This document shows positions 1 to 6,880 of a stretch of 45,859 bases of DNA, piece by piece. The stretch covers positions 1 to 45,859 of the forward strand of contig JAQVCP010000018.1 of NCBI GenBank assembly GCA_028689735.1. The letters are read 5' to 3'. Below the pieces are notes generated by a model. It was not told the DNA's origin. It saw only the letters and a program-made list of their open reading frames with translations, and did no database searches. The translations under genes and the position numbers were made by a program. Positions within the stretch are counted from its first letter, which is position 1, and every line of letters begins with the position of its first letter. The DNA comes from Hespellia sp. (GTDB taxonomy: Bacteria > Bacillota > Clostridia > Lachnospirales > Lachnospiraceae).

Positions 1-116
1 TCAATGCGAGAGGTATACGGCTTGGATAAAAGCTTACGCGAGTAAACTCGCATTAGGGGGTTCCCATGTTCCGGACAATCGGTTCCCGATTTTCCGGAAC
101 TGCGGTTTCACCGCAC
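1..116 (-). mobile_element. Probable 5' end of a group II intron inserted in IS66 tnpC
   Basis: On the minus strand, transposase-like coding sequence stops abruptly at 117 and is followed by GTGCG, the conserved first bases of bacterial group II introns. The next bases fold well: a GCGGT/ACCGC hairpin, then a long GTTCCGG/CCGGAAC stem enclosing ATCGG/CCGAT, then TGCGAG/CTCGCG. This dense RNA-like pairing suits domain I of a group II intron and not a protein. The rest of the intron and its reverse transcriptase would lie beyond the window edge. The call rests on the boundary motif and folding only; another insertion or rearrangement is possible. Confidence 0.5.
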
Positions 117-1074
117 AAGAATATTCAGTTACACAGATCCCTTTGAAATCCTTTAGGAATCTTCGCGGATGACTTGCATTTCTGGATGGCTGATATTCAT
201 ATAAGACAATGTGCTTGCCTGCGTTCAGCCGCCCAGTACGATAAACCCACATATAATGCTTGTCCCCGGTTGTTCGATTCTCTTTTGTGACACGAACTGG
301 AGTCTCATCGGTTTGAAGGACATGATAGTCATACATCTTTTTGTGAAGATAATCATAAAGGATCGACAGATATCTTTCCGCGCAGAGGATTGTCCAATGG
401 GCCATTTCTCCCCGAGTGATGTGAAGACCATATCTTTCGAATTCCTGTTCCTGACGATAAAGCGGAACAGCATTGACATACTTGGCATTGATAATCGCAG
501 CTTCCAGCGACTCAGATACTAAACTGTTTCTTAGTAGATATCCGGGATGCTCGGCCTTCTTGAAATGATGATCCTTTTTCGATTTATACACACCAACATG
601 ATGCTCTTCAACCTCTACTTTGGCTGGAGTGAACTTATATCGATTATAGATTTCATCCTCAAGCTGATACCATCCATTTTCACCGAATTCAGCAATCAAT
701 TCTGATTCTGAAATCATATGTGATACAGGAATGATAGGAAGATCTTTCAGGTCCTCAGCTCGTTTACCTTTTACTTTTTTAGCTCTTGGCTTTACAGTAT
801 CCGCTTCCTCATAGTCAGTAATGGATGCAACGGCTTCTGCTTCATTGAAGAAAACAATTTCGCCATCCACCTCAAGGAAAGCAATCTGATTATCGGTATC
901 CAGCTTTTCAGAGGATTTCCCGAAACGATGATTGTTCATTACTGCCAGTTGCTCTAAGACGAGCTGCAGTTTATTATCGATGTCGGTAAGCTGTGACTGC
1001 TGAGCAAGAAACAGCTGAACGATCGTAGCCTTGTTTAATTTATTCAGTTGTTCTTCTGTATATTCCATCGCCAT
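117..1074 (-). pseudogene. tnpC: IS66 family transposase TnpC, interrupted (N-terminal part)
   Basis: This is the N-terminal ~319 codons of the large IS66 transposase. The start is taken at 1074 (M-A-M-E-Y) because GGCAGG sits just upstream; an upstream in-frame extension to 1134 has no such support. Visible parts are a leucine-rich N-terminal coil (residues ~5-45), the family's HRFGKSSEK motif, a lysine-rich linker, and the beginning of the DDE catalytic domain including HVLQTDETPVRV, which carries the first catalytic Asp. Family members are usually about 500 residues or more. Here the reading diverges after FKGICVTEYS, where the putative intron begins, so the remaining catalytic residues are not encoded contiguously. 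Genes lie in the order tnpA-tnpB-tnpC on the minus strand, as usual for IS66. Confidence 0.85.
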
Positions 1075-1352
1075 AGAGAACCTGCCTTTCATGGTCCTAT
1101 TATAACGTATTGGACGTAATAATGCGAATCGCAAGTGTCGTGGTTTTCGGCATTTTGCCTATGATTACAAGCTTCCAAAAATCGATTGTCTGGTTACTAA
1201 AATACACCCTTTTGAATTGATTCGGATAGGTTACAAGGTGAATACTGGGAAATCACAGCCTTTTAGATGCATTACAGACAGTTCCGATTATGTGGTTTTA
1301 CAACTGTGAAAACCTAAAAATCATCGATTAAATTTCTCTGTTTTGCACAACT

Positions 1353-1715
1353 TTACGCACTGTATTCTGTCGGAGCCACTTGTTTGACAACCTTTTTCGG
1401 AGCAACAGTAAGTCCTTCCATTAACCAACGAAACTGTTGCTGTGAAAGGTTACGAACATCAGATTCGGATCGCGGCCATTGAAAATTTCCTTGCTCCAAT
1501 CTTTTATATAAGAGCAGATAACCATCGGATTCCCAAACTAATCTTTTGATGCGATCTGTCCGTCTACCACAGAATAGATACAAAGTATCAGGAATAAAGG
1601 GTTTGCTTCCAAGTTTTGATTCTATTAGTGCCGCCAGTGAATCAATTCCAAAGCGTAAATCTGTATATCCGGTTACGATATAAACATTTTTGAAACAAAC
1701 AGCATCATTTAACAT
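1353..1715 (-). CDS. tnpB: IS66 accessory protein TnpB
   Basis: This 120-residue protein matches the IS66 Orf2/TnpB family by its recognisable core: VTGYTDLRFGIDSLAALIE near the N-terminus, then LYLFCGRRTDRIKRLVWE and GYLLLYKRLEQGNFQWP. TnpB is required for transposition of many IS66 elements, but its biochemical role is not settled. The length is normal for the family and the frame is intact. Its start codon overlaps the end of tnpA by 11 bases, so translation was probably coupled before tnpA was split. About 280 bases without a convincing gene separate it from tnpC. Confidence 0.93.
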   Translation of the reverse strand: MLNDAVCFKNVYIVTGYTDLRFGIDSLAALIESKLGSKPFIPDTLYLFCGRRTDRIKRLVWESDGYLLLYKRLEQGNFQWPRSESDVRNLSQQQFRWLMEGLTVAPKKVVKQVAPTEYSA

Positions 1716-1816
1716 CCGCAGCCACCTGCAATACCATCTTCAAAAGTTCTGGCGATGTTGCATCAGAAACTGTAATCTGAATCTTTCCTATCGAGATTTC
1801 AACTGCATTGTTCAAG

Positions 1817-1823
1817 CTACTGC
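1817..1823. repeat. Target-site duplication, left copy (CTACTGC)
   Basis: CTACTGC occurs here and again at 2935-2941, directly flanking an element that begins TGTT at 1824 and ends AACA at 2934. Both copies lie in tnpA coding sequence, and merging them restores the tnpA reading frame. Part of the apparent length could be chance, since the site encodes serines with similar codons; a 5-base duplication would also fit. Confidence 0.75.
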
Positions 1824-2002
1824 TGTTGTAGCCAACTTATTTTAACAAAATCTTGCTCTGCTTGAATGTCAGGGACTTGATCATTATAATGTCATTATCA
1901 TTATAGAAAGAAAGTCCCAGAGAACACTCTCCTGCAAGATTGCTGTCCTCTGAGACTTTGGTATAACCATGGTCAGTATATCAGATTTTGAGTTAACTCT
2001 CA

Positions 2003-2197
2003 ATGAGGACACGAATATTTTTTGTTAAGAGCAAGGAAACGAGTTATTGCCCCTACTGCGGAACCGTTCTTCACCACCGCGATTGGAAAAGTCGCATCCG
2101 TATAAAGGAGGGTGGAGAAAAAAGCTTCATTCAAATAGAACGAATGAAATGTGACCATTGTGACTGCCTGCATACAGCATTGCCTGGGATAAGCTGA
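2003..2197 (+). pseudogene. DUF6431-like zinc-ribbon protein, truncated
   Basis: The 64-codon ORF encodes a zinc ribbon: CPYC near residue 17 and CDHC near residue 52, separated by a basic, beta-rich stretch. This resembles the N-terminal zinc-ribbon proteins (DUF6431 type) found beside transposase and ATPase genes in clostridial mobile elements. The usual sequence continues after LHTALP, but here it meets the ATPase remnant and stops two codons later. That marks the internal deletion junction at about 2185. The family name comes from memory of motif and context, not from a search. Confidence 0.6.
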
Positions 2198-2499
2198 ATC
2201 TCCAGCGTTATGCAGCTGTAAAGCAACGGATAGATATCAACTGTATTCTGCCACACCTTGACCGCGCTGAAACCGGAAAATACATTCAGACACATCTGGC
2301 ATACGCAAATGGGAGACAGGATATCTTTACCGATGCCGCTGTGGATGATATTTATAAAGAATCCACAGGAATACCAAGACGTATGAACCGTATCTGTGAA
2401 AAGAGTCTCATGTACGCATTTCAGCAGAATCGGCGTCTAATTGATGACAGCATGATTCGGTTTGTCATTGACCACGAGATGCTGAAAGGTGGTGAGTAG
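2185..2499 (+). pseudogene. ExeA/TniB-like transposon AAA ATPase, C-terminal fragment
   Basis: Read in the frame starting TGG GAT AAG, 104 codons encode a clear C-terminal region of the AAA ATPases that accompany transposases. It contains LQRYAAVKQRIDINC, a DRAETGKYIQTHL helix, and GIPRRMNRICEKSLMYAFQ before the TAG at 2497. The Walker A and B motifs are absent because the N-terminal two thirds are deleted. There is no start codon or ribosome binding site, so this is a remnant. It ends 3 bases before the next ORF, as expected for the original operon. Confidence 0.7.
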
Positions 2500-2502
2500 A
2501 CT

Positions 2503-2814
2503 ATGATATCGTATATTTGCCATGGATTATCCAGCATGAAACGCAAACACTGGGAAGGTCAGATTCATCTAATTCATACAGAACCGCCCTATGAAGCGGA
2601 AGTAATTGCCGATGGAAGCACCTTTCACTTGCTGTTTGGATCGCATGCTTATGGAAACTATATCTGTATTCCTAACTGGAATGTGGGCAGCGAGCTTGCT
2701 TCGCTGACAGATGAGTTTTGGAATACAGAGCGATTAATTCAGTATTCCGGTCTTTCAAAAACTAATGCATGCAGTGTGGCATCTGCACTTGCAGAACTTA
2801 GTAAGTATATTTAG
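2503..2814 (+). CDS. DUF6618-like small transposon protein
   Basis: This 103-residue ORF starts MISYICHGLSSMKRKHWEG and contains a compact beta-rich central part with aromatic residues (FHLLFGSHAYGNYICIPNW), followed by a helical C-terminus. Proteins of this kind (DUF6618 in my recollection) usually lie directly after the ATPase gene in these elements, as here. Their function is unknown. The ORF is intact, but no good ribosome binding site is visible just upstream, so expression is uncertain. It is not needed to explain the element's structure. Confidence 0.55.
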   Translation: MISYICHGLSSMKRKHWEGQIHLIHTEPPYEAEVIADGSTFHLLFGSHAYGNYICIPNWNVGSELASLTDEFWNTERLIQYSGLSKTNACSVASALAELSKYI

Positions 2815-2934
2815 TAATACATCGCTGGCAGGTACTACCTGCCAGCAAACCAGAAAGAATTATTGACACAAATTTAAGTAATATCTTGTCAGTACAAAAG
2901 AGCAAGATTGTGACAAGCGAGCAGGTCAGTAACA

Positions 2935-2941
2935 CTACTGC
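2935..2941. repeat. Target-site duplication, right copy (CTACTGC)
   Basis: This is the second copy of the 7-base repeat that bounds the nested element; see the copy at 1817-1823. On the minus strand it reads GCAGTAG within the tnpA codons for Ser-Ser. Confidence 0.75.
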
Positions 2942-3203
2942 TAATAAGATTTGAAGGAACTGGAACAATACTTTGTGCCATTGGTTCTTCCGGAATACTT
3001 TGCAAACAGGCCTTACGCACTTCACGAAGGCGGTAATAATAATTCGCCACGTTTAAATCGTGCTGCCCACACCATTCTTTTACAGATGTTCCACGAAGTC
3101 TGTTTTGACATTCTCTGATCTGAGTTGCCCACTCTTGTAGGCGATAATTTCTAGCGACTGATGATGTTACTGATTTCATAGACTAACCTCCAATACTATA
3201 GTG

Positions 3204-3234
3204 GTATAAAAAGTTAAGCCTCAACTTTTTATAC
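3204..3234. repeat. Perfect 12-bp inverted repeat upstream of tnpA
   Basis: GTATAAAAAGTT and AACTTTTTATAC are exact inverted repeats separated by 7 bases. They lie 25 bases outside the tnpA start, close to where the outer end of the IS66 element is expected. The repeat could be an IS-proximal regulatory hairpin that protects the transposase from read-through, or an operator. It does not resemble the terminal inverted repeat of IS66 elements as I know it. Confidence 0.6.
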
Positions 3235-3542
3235 TTGGTAAGTCTATTGTCTCAAAAGTTTAGTGAGAATTCTACGCACCATAGCCGGTACTGTTATTTA
3301 GCTTGCCGTCCAATCGAGCGTAAGCGCAAAATAATTTCACGGATTGTTTTGCCCTAAAACTCAGTCTATAATTATTGTTAGAGGATGCAAGTATTTTATT
3401 TCATTTTCGGTTGATAGAAATGATAGATGCGAGCATTTCTGAAGAATATTGCAATTTGCGCTGGTCATCGGTGAATATTTCACGCCACCGGCACCATCGG
3501 CACGCTTTATAGCTCCACATTTCGGCACACCGAAAACCGAGG

Positions 3543-3571
3543 TTGACTATTTCGGTATAACGTAATACAAT
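3543..3571 (+). promoter_or_regulatory. Sigma-A-type promoter for the toxin-antitoxin pair
   Basis: TTGACT and TACAAT are separated by 17 bases, near the consensus. A strong ribosome binding site (AGAGGTGG) and the ATG at 3597 follow within 26 bases. The 300 bases between the IS66 end and this promoter contain only short GC-rich palindromic patches and no gene. A TTG at 3576 lies between the promoter and the ribosome binding site, so it is not the likely start. Confidence 0.75.
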
Positions 3572-3596
3572 AAGATTGAAAGAGGTGGTATCTTAT

Positions 3597-4001
3597 ATGA
3601 ATATCCTGGAAGCAATGGAAATAAAAAAAATTACGCAGTATAGACTTGCAGTGCAAAGTGGTGTGCCACATGCTACCTTGAGTGATATTATAAATGGGAA
3701 AACAAGGATTGAGAAATGCTCTGGTGAGACTCTTTATAAGCTCAGCAATTCACTTGGTGTCACCATAGAGGATCTTATTTCGGACAGTATTGAAAGGGCA
3801 GCAATGGAACGATCATGGGAGCACGGCTTGCCAGAGTATCTTCAAAATGACTTGGATGCATATAAGCAGGGAGTAAAGGAAAAGTCGTCGTTACTTGACT
3901 GTTTATGGGGAGAACTCTATGGAAGCATAAACTGTGCTGAGATTAATGAAGGAAGCATTACTCATGAACATGCGCAATATCTGCGCGACAAATATCTGTG
4001 A
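3597..4001 (+). CDS. XRE-family (HipB-like) antitoxin/regulator
   Basis: This 134-residue protein begins with a lambda-repressor-type helix-turn-helix (residues ~5-62: TQYRLAVQSGVPHATLSDI forms the two helices, then SNSLGVTIEDLI). A C-terminal acidic, helical tail of about 70 residues follows. The ATG at 3597 is chosen because AGAGGTGG precedes it by 8 bases. It ends 11 bases before a HipA-like kinase, the classic HipB-HipA arrangement, so it probably represses the operon and neutralises the kinase. The C-terminal tail is longer than in the shortest HipB proteins and may be the part that contacts the kinase. Antitoxin function is inferred from context. Confidence 0.8.
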   Translation: MNILEAMEIKKITQYRLAVQSGVPHATLSDIINGKTRIEKCSGETLYKLSNSLGVTIEDLISDSIERAAMERSWEHGLPEYLQNDLDAYKQGVKEKSSLLDCLWGELYGSINCAEINEGSITHEHAQYLRDKYL

Positions 4002-4012
4002 GGTGATTAATA

Positions 4013-4918
4013 GTGGATTTTACAAGTTGCAAGAGAATTATTTCAAAGGCGTATAATGGTGCCAATGGCAAGAAAATCGCTGTAGAATATGACGGCAAGC
4101 GGTATATGTTAAAGTTTCCACCGTCTGGAAAAAACAAGCCTACTGAGCTGTCATATACGAACAGTTGCTTTTCTGAGCATATTGGAAGCACCATTTTTAA
4201 TATGGTAGGTATCAGGGCGCAGAATACGATGCTTGGAACTTTCGACATAAATGGCAAAAAGAAGAGCGTATGCGCATGTGAGGATTTTACCTCTGACGGT
4301 AGTGTCCTTTATGATTTTTGCTCCATTAAAAATACGATTATTGATTCAGAACATGAAGGGTCAGGTACAGAATTAACAGACCTGTTGGAAACAATTGAAA
4401 AGCAACAGTTTGTGAATTCAGAGGAATTATTGGAGCATTTCTGGAATGTATTTATCATGGATACTTTGCTTGGCAATTTTGATAGACACAATGGTAACTG
4501 GGGACTTTTGTACCATTCTTCTTCGGATGAATCAGAGATAGCTCCGGTATTTGACTGTGGAAGTTGTCTATTACCACAAGCGGATGAAAAATTAATGTCA
4601 AAAGTGATGAAGGAAGAAGATGAATTAAATGCCAGAATTTATAGATTTCCCACATCGGCCATTCATCATAATGGAAGGAAAATCAATTATTATGATTTCT
4701 TGTTATCAATGGAAGATGATAATTGCACGAAGGCTTTGATAAGAATGCTTCCTAGAATAGACTTAGACAAAATCAATGCGTTTATTGATAAAGAGCAATA
4801 TCTGACAACAACACAGAAGAAATTTTACCAATACTACATTGCTCAAAGATACGAAAAGATATTAATGGCTGTGCATAGAAAATTCAACAAATCTGCCAGC
4901 GGATTGCAGAAAAAATGA
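4013..4918 (+). CDS. HipA/CtkA-like serine-threonine kinase toxin
   Basis: This 301-residue protein has the HipA C-terminal kinase fold. The GNFDRHNGNWG loop carries the catalytic Asp near 157 and the metal-binding Asn; PVFDCGS carries the metal-binding Asp near 181; an N-terminal KIAVEYDGKRYMLKFP segment supplies the likely ATP lysine. It lacks the separate N-terminal subdomain of E. coli HipA (~440 residues) and so resembles the compact HipT/CtkA type. The start is a GTG after GAGGTGA. All catalytic residues I can recognise are present, so it looks active. The target is unknown; HipA-type kinases phosphorylate aminoacyl-tRNA synthetases and CtkA acts on other proteins. Confidence 0.85.
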   Translation: MDFTSCKRIISKAYNGANGKKIAVEYDGKRYMLKFPPSGKNKPTELSYTNSCFSEHIGSTIFNMVGIRAQNTMLGTFDINGKKKSVCACEDFTSDGSVLYDFCSIKNTIIDSEHEGSGTELTDLLETIEKQQFVNSEELLEHFWNVFIMDTLLGNFDRHNGNWGLLYHSSSDESEIAPVFDCGSCLLPQADEKLMSKVMKEEDELNARIYRFPTSAIHHNGRKINYYDFLLSMEDDNCTKALIRMLPRIDLDKINAFIDKEQYLTTTQKKFYQYYIAQRYEKILMAVHRKFNKSASGLQKK

Positions 4919-4925
4919 AAACTCA

Positions 4926-4947
4926 TTGCCGCTTGATTGAGCGGCAA
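4926..4947 (+). terminator. Hairpin after the hipA-like gene
   Basis: TTGCCGCT and AGCGGCAA form a perfect 8-bp stem with a 6-base loop, 8 bases after the kinase stop codon. No real T-run follows (GTTAAATG), so termination may be weak, but the position suits the end of the two-gene operon. Confidence 0.5.
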
Positions 4948-5023
4948 GTTAAATGACAGTACTGACTACGGTATGTTCCTGTTTCCTTTATCGCAAAGTA
5001 CCTGGTTTTTGAAGATTGAAATG

Positions 5024-5079
5024 GCAATAGTAATTCCCTTTCTCAAATGTTATACTATAGAAAATTGCATTTATTGCAG
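5024..5079 (+). promoter_or_regulatory. Promoter-like repeat, copy A
   Basis: This 56-base segment matches 9141-9196 at 49 positions. It contains an extended -10 (TGT-TATACT at 5048-5056) with no clear -35. The ATG at 5094 follows a good AAGGGAG ribosome binding site, so this is the likely promoter of the AAA/PD-(D/E)XK gene. Confidence 0.6.
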
Positions 5080-5093
5080 AAGGGAGACCTGAC

Positions 5094-6788
5094 ATGACAT
5101 ATACACCATTACCAATTGGTATTGATGATTTTGAAAAGATTATTACCAAAGAGTATTATTATGTAGATAAATCATTGCTGATCAGGGATTTACTTGATAA
5201 GAAAGGTGAGGTGAATCTATTCACACGTCCGCGTCGCTTTGGAAAGACATTGAATTTGAGTATGCTTCGCTATTTTTTCGAGAAGCCTTTGGATGGAGCA
5301 AGCCGAAAGCATCTGTTTGACGGGCTGCGAATTATGGAAGCGGGGGAGAAGTATACTTCGGAGCAGGAGCAGTATCCGGTGATTACGCTTACGCTGAAGT
5401 CCGCGAAGCAGCCGACATGGGAGCTTGCGAGCAAGCTGTTGTTCCGGGCGATTTGCTCGGAGTATAACAGACACGAGAAGATATTGAGTGACAGCAGCCT
5501 GGATAAATATGCAGAACGATATAGGAGAATTCAGTCGGAGAAGGGAGATATTTCCGATTATGTTGATGCGCTGAAGTTTCTGTCAGAGTGTTTGTATATA
5601 CATTATGGAAAGAAAGCAATTATTCTGATTGATGAGTATGATGTTCCACTGGAGAATGCTTATTACGCAAAATTCTACGATCAGATGATTGCCTTCATTC
5701 GTTCGTTGTTTGAGTCTGCGTTAAAGACAAATGAGTATCTGGAGTTTGCAGTGATTACCGGTTGTCTTAGAATCAGTAAGGAGTCGATTTTTACCGGACT
5801 GAATAATCTGAAGATAATCTCAATATTGAACGAAGAATATGACGAGCATTTTGGATTTGTGGAATCAGAGGTTCAGGAGCTGCTTTCCTTTTATCAGAGG
5901 GAAGCTCAGATGGACACGATGAAAGAATGGTATGATGGTTATCAGTTTGGAAAAACGGAGGTATATAATCCCTGGAGTGTGATAAATTATGTGAGTGCAC
6001 TGATTCCGAATGAACATGCATTTCCTACAGCGGCGTGGAGTAATACCAGCTCGAACAGTATTGTGCGGGATTTGATTTACCGGGCAGATGACACGGTGCG
6101 GGATGAGATTGAACTACTGATGAATGGTGAGACGATTGAGAAGAAGGTGCACGAGGATATTACCTACGAAGATATCTATGCTTCGGAGGACAATCTGTGG
6201 AATTTCCTGTTCTTTACCGGATATTTGAAGCAGGTGGCTATTCGGATGGCGGGTGTGAACCGTTATGTGACGATGGCAATTCCGAATCATGAATTGTTGT
6301 ATATTTATGAGAATACGGTTGAAAACTGGTTTCGGGATGAAATTCAGCAGCAGGATTTATCGGTTCTGTATGATGCGATGTTGAATGGCAGAGATGATGT
6401 TTTTCAGCAGGAGCTGGAGAAATATTTGCAGAATACAATCAGTTATATGGACAGTAAGGAGGCTTTTTATCACGGGTTCCTCTTGGGGCTGCTGGCGAAT
6501 CTGAGGAAGTATATTGTGAAGTCCAACCGGGAGGCGGGATTGGGTCGGTATGATATCTGTGTCCGCAGCAATAATGTGCGTATACCGCCAGTGGTATTGG
6601 AATTAAAGCGGGCGAAGAAGTTTAAGTTGATGAACGATGCCTGTGATGAGGCGTTGGAACAGATTGAGGGCAAGAAATATATAGAAGGTCTGGAAGAGAA
6701 TGGATACACGGAAGTAATCTGCTATGGTCTTGGGTTCTTTAACAAGCAGGTTCGGGTGAAGATGGTTCGGAAAGAACTGGAGGAGTAA
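5094..6788 (+). CDS. AAA-ATPase-like protein with C-terminal PD-(D/E)XK nuclease domain
   Basis: This 564-residue protein belongs to the family that opens with LPIGIDDFEKII and pairs an AAA-ATPase-like domain (PF09820 type) with a PD-(D/E)XK nuclease-like C-terminus (DUF1703/PF08011 type). The Walker A region is the family's TRPRRFGKT near residues 43-51; Walker B is AIILIDEYD near 175-183; ITGCLRISKESIF is a conserved sensor-like stretch. The nuclease motif is D486 in GRYDI and E-x-K in VVLELKRAKK near 501-504. Length and motifs are complete. These genes are common in several copies in gut anaerobes and Bacteroidetes; their biological role is not established. It sits beside an OLD-type nuclease and mobile DNA, so a conflict or defence role is plausible but unproven. 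Confidence 0.85.
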   Translation: MTYTPLPIGIDDFEKIITKEYYYVDKSLLIRDLLDKKGEVNLFTRPRRFGKTLNLSMLRYFFEKPLDGASRKHLFDGLRIMEAGEKYTSEQEQYPVITLTLKSAKQPTWELASKLLFRAICSEYNRHEKILSDSSLDKYAERYRRIQSEKGDISDYVDALKFLSECLYIHYGKKAIILIDEYDVPLENAYYAKFYDQMIAFIRSLFESALKTNEYLEFAVITGCLRISKESIFTGLNNLKIISILNEEYDEHFGFVESEVQELLSFYQREAQMDTMKEWYDGYQFGKTEVYNPWSVINYVSALIPNEHAFPTAAWSNTSSNSIVRDLIYRADDTVRDEIELLMNGETIEKKVHEDITYEDIYASEDNLWNFLFFTGYLKQVAIRMAGVNRYVTMAIPNHELLYIYENTVENWFRDEIQQQDLSVLYDAMLNGRDDVFQQELEKYLQNTISYMDSKEAFYHGFLLGLLANLRKYIVKSNREAGLGRYDICVRSNNVRIPPVVLELKRAKKFKLMNDACDEALEQIEGKKYIEGLEENGYTEVICYGLGFFNKQVRVKMVRKELEE

Positions 6789-6880
6789 GTTTACACATAG
6801 AATGAGTGGCACGAGAAGAATACACTGCTTAATCCGGTTTTTATTCGATGGGGATTATAGAGTAGGGAAAGGATTTTAGC

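Larger units (their letters stand above)
1824..2934 (+). mobile_element. Non-autonomous transposon derivative nested in IS66 tnpA
   Basis: The ends are TGTT...AACA. Both ends carry AATCTTGCTCT at the same distance (26-36 bases) from the tip, in inverted orientation, which marks subterminal transposase-binding repeats. Inside are a zinc-ribbon (DUF6431-like) fragment, the C-terminal third of an ExeA/TniB-like AAA ATPase, and an intact DUF6618-like ORF. The rest of the zinc-ribbon protein, the transposase and the N-terminal ATPase part are missing, joined at about 2185. This is an internally deleted relative of a transposon that encodes zinc-ribbon, transposase, ATPase and DUF6618-like proteins. 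Mobility would need a transposase from elsewhere. Confidence 0.75.
1705..3179 (-). pseudogene. tnpA: IS66 TnpA, split by a nested element
   Basis: The N-terminal part (3179 down to about 2935) starts MKSVTSSVARNYRLQEWA and carries the helix-turn-helix-like stretch WCGQHDLNVANYYYRLREV. The C-terminal part (1823 down to 1705) reads ISIGKIQITVSDATSPELL and ends LQVAADVK, as TnpA proteins do. Between them lies a 1.1-kb insertion flanked by a 7-base direct repeat. Removing the insertion and one repeat copy joins the codons ATT AGC AGT AGC TTG in frame and gives a protein of about 118 residues, normal for this family. The gene was therefore intact before the nested insertion. Confidence 0.88.
117..3240 (-). 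mobile_element. IS66-family insertion sequence, interrupted twice
   Basis: The three genes typical of IS66 elements are present in order on the minus strand: tnpA (split), tnpB (intact) and tnpC (cut at 117). The outer terminal repeats are not identified. The right boundary is set loosely just past a hairpin upstream of tnpA, and the left end is out of view. With tnpA and tnpC both interrupted the element cannot make its own full transposition machinery, although group II intron splicing could in principle restore tnpC. Confidence 0.8.
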
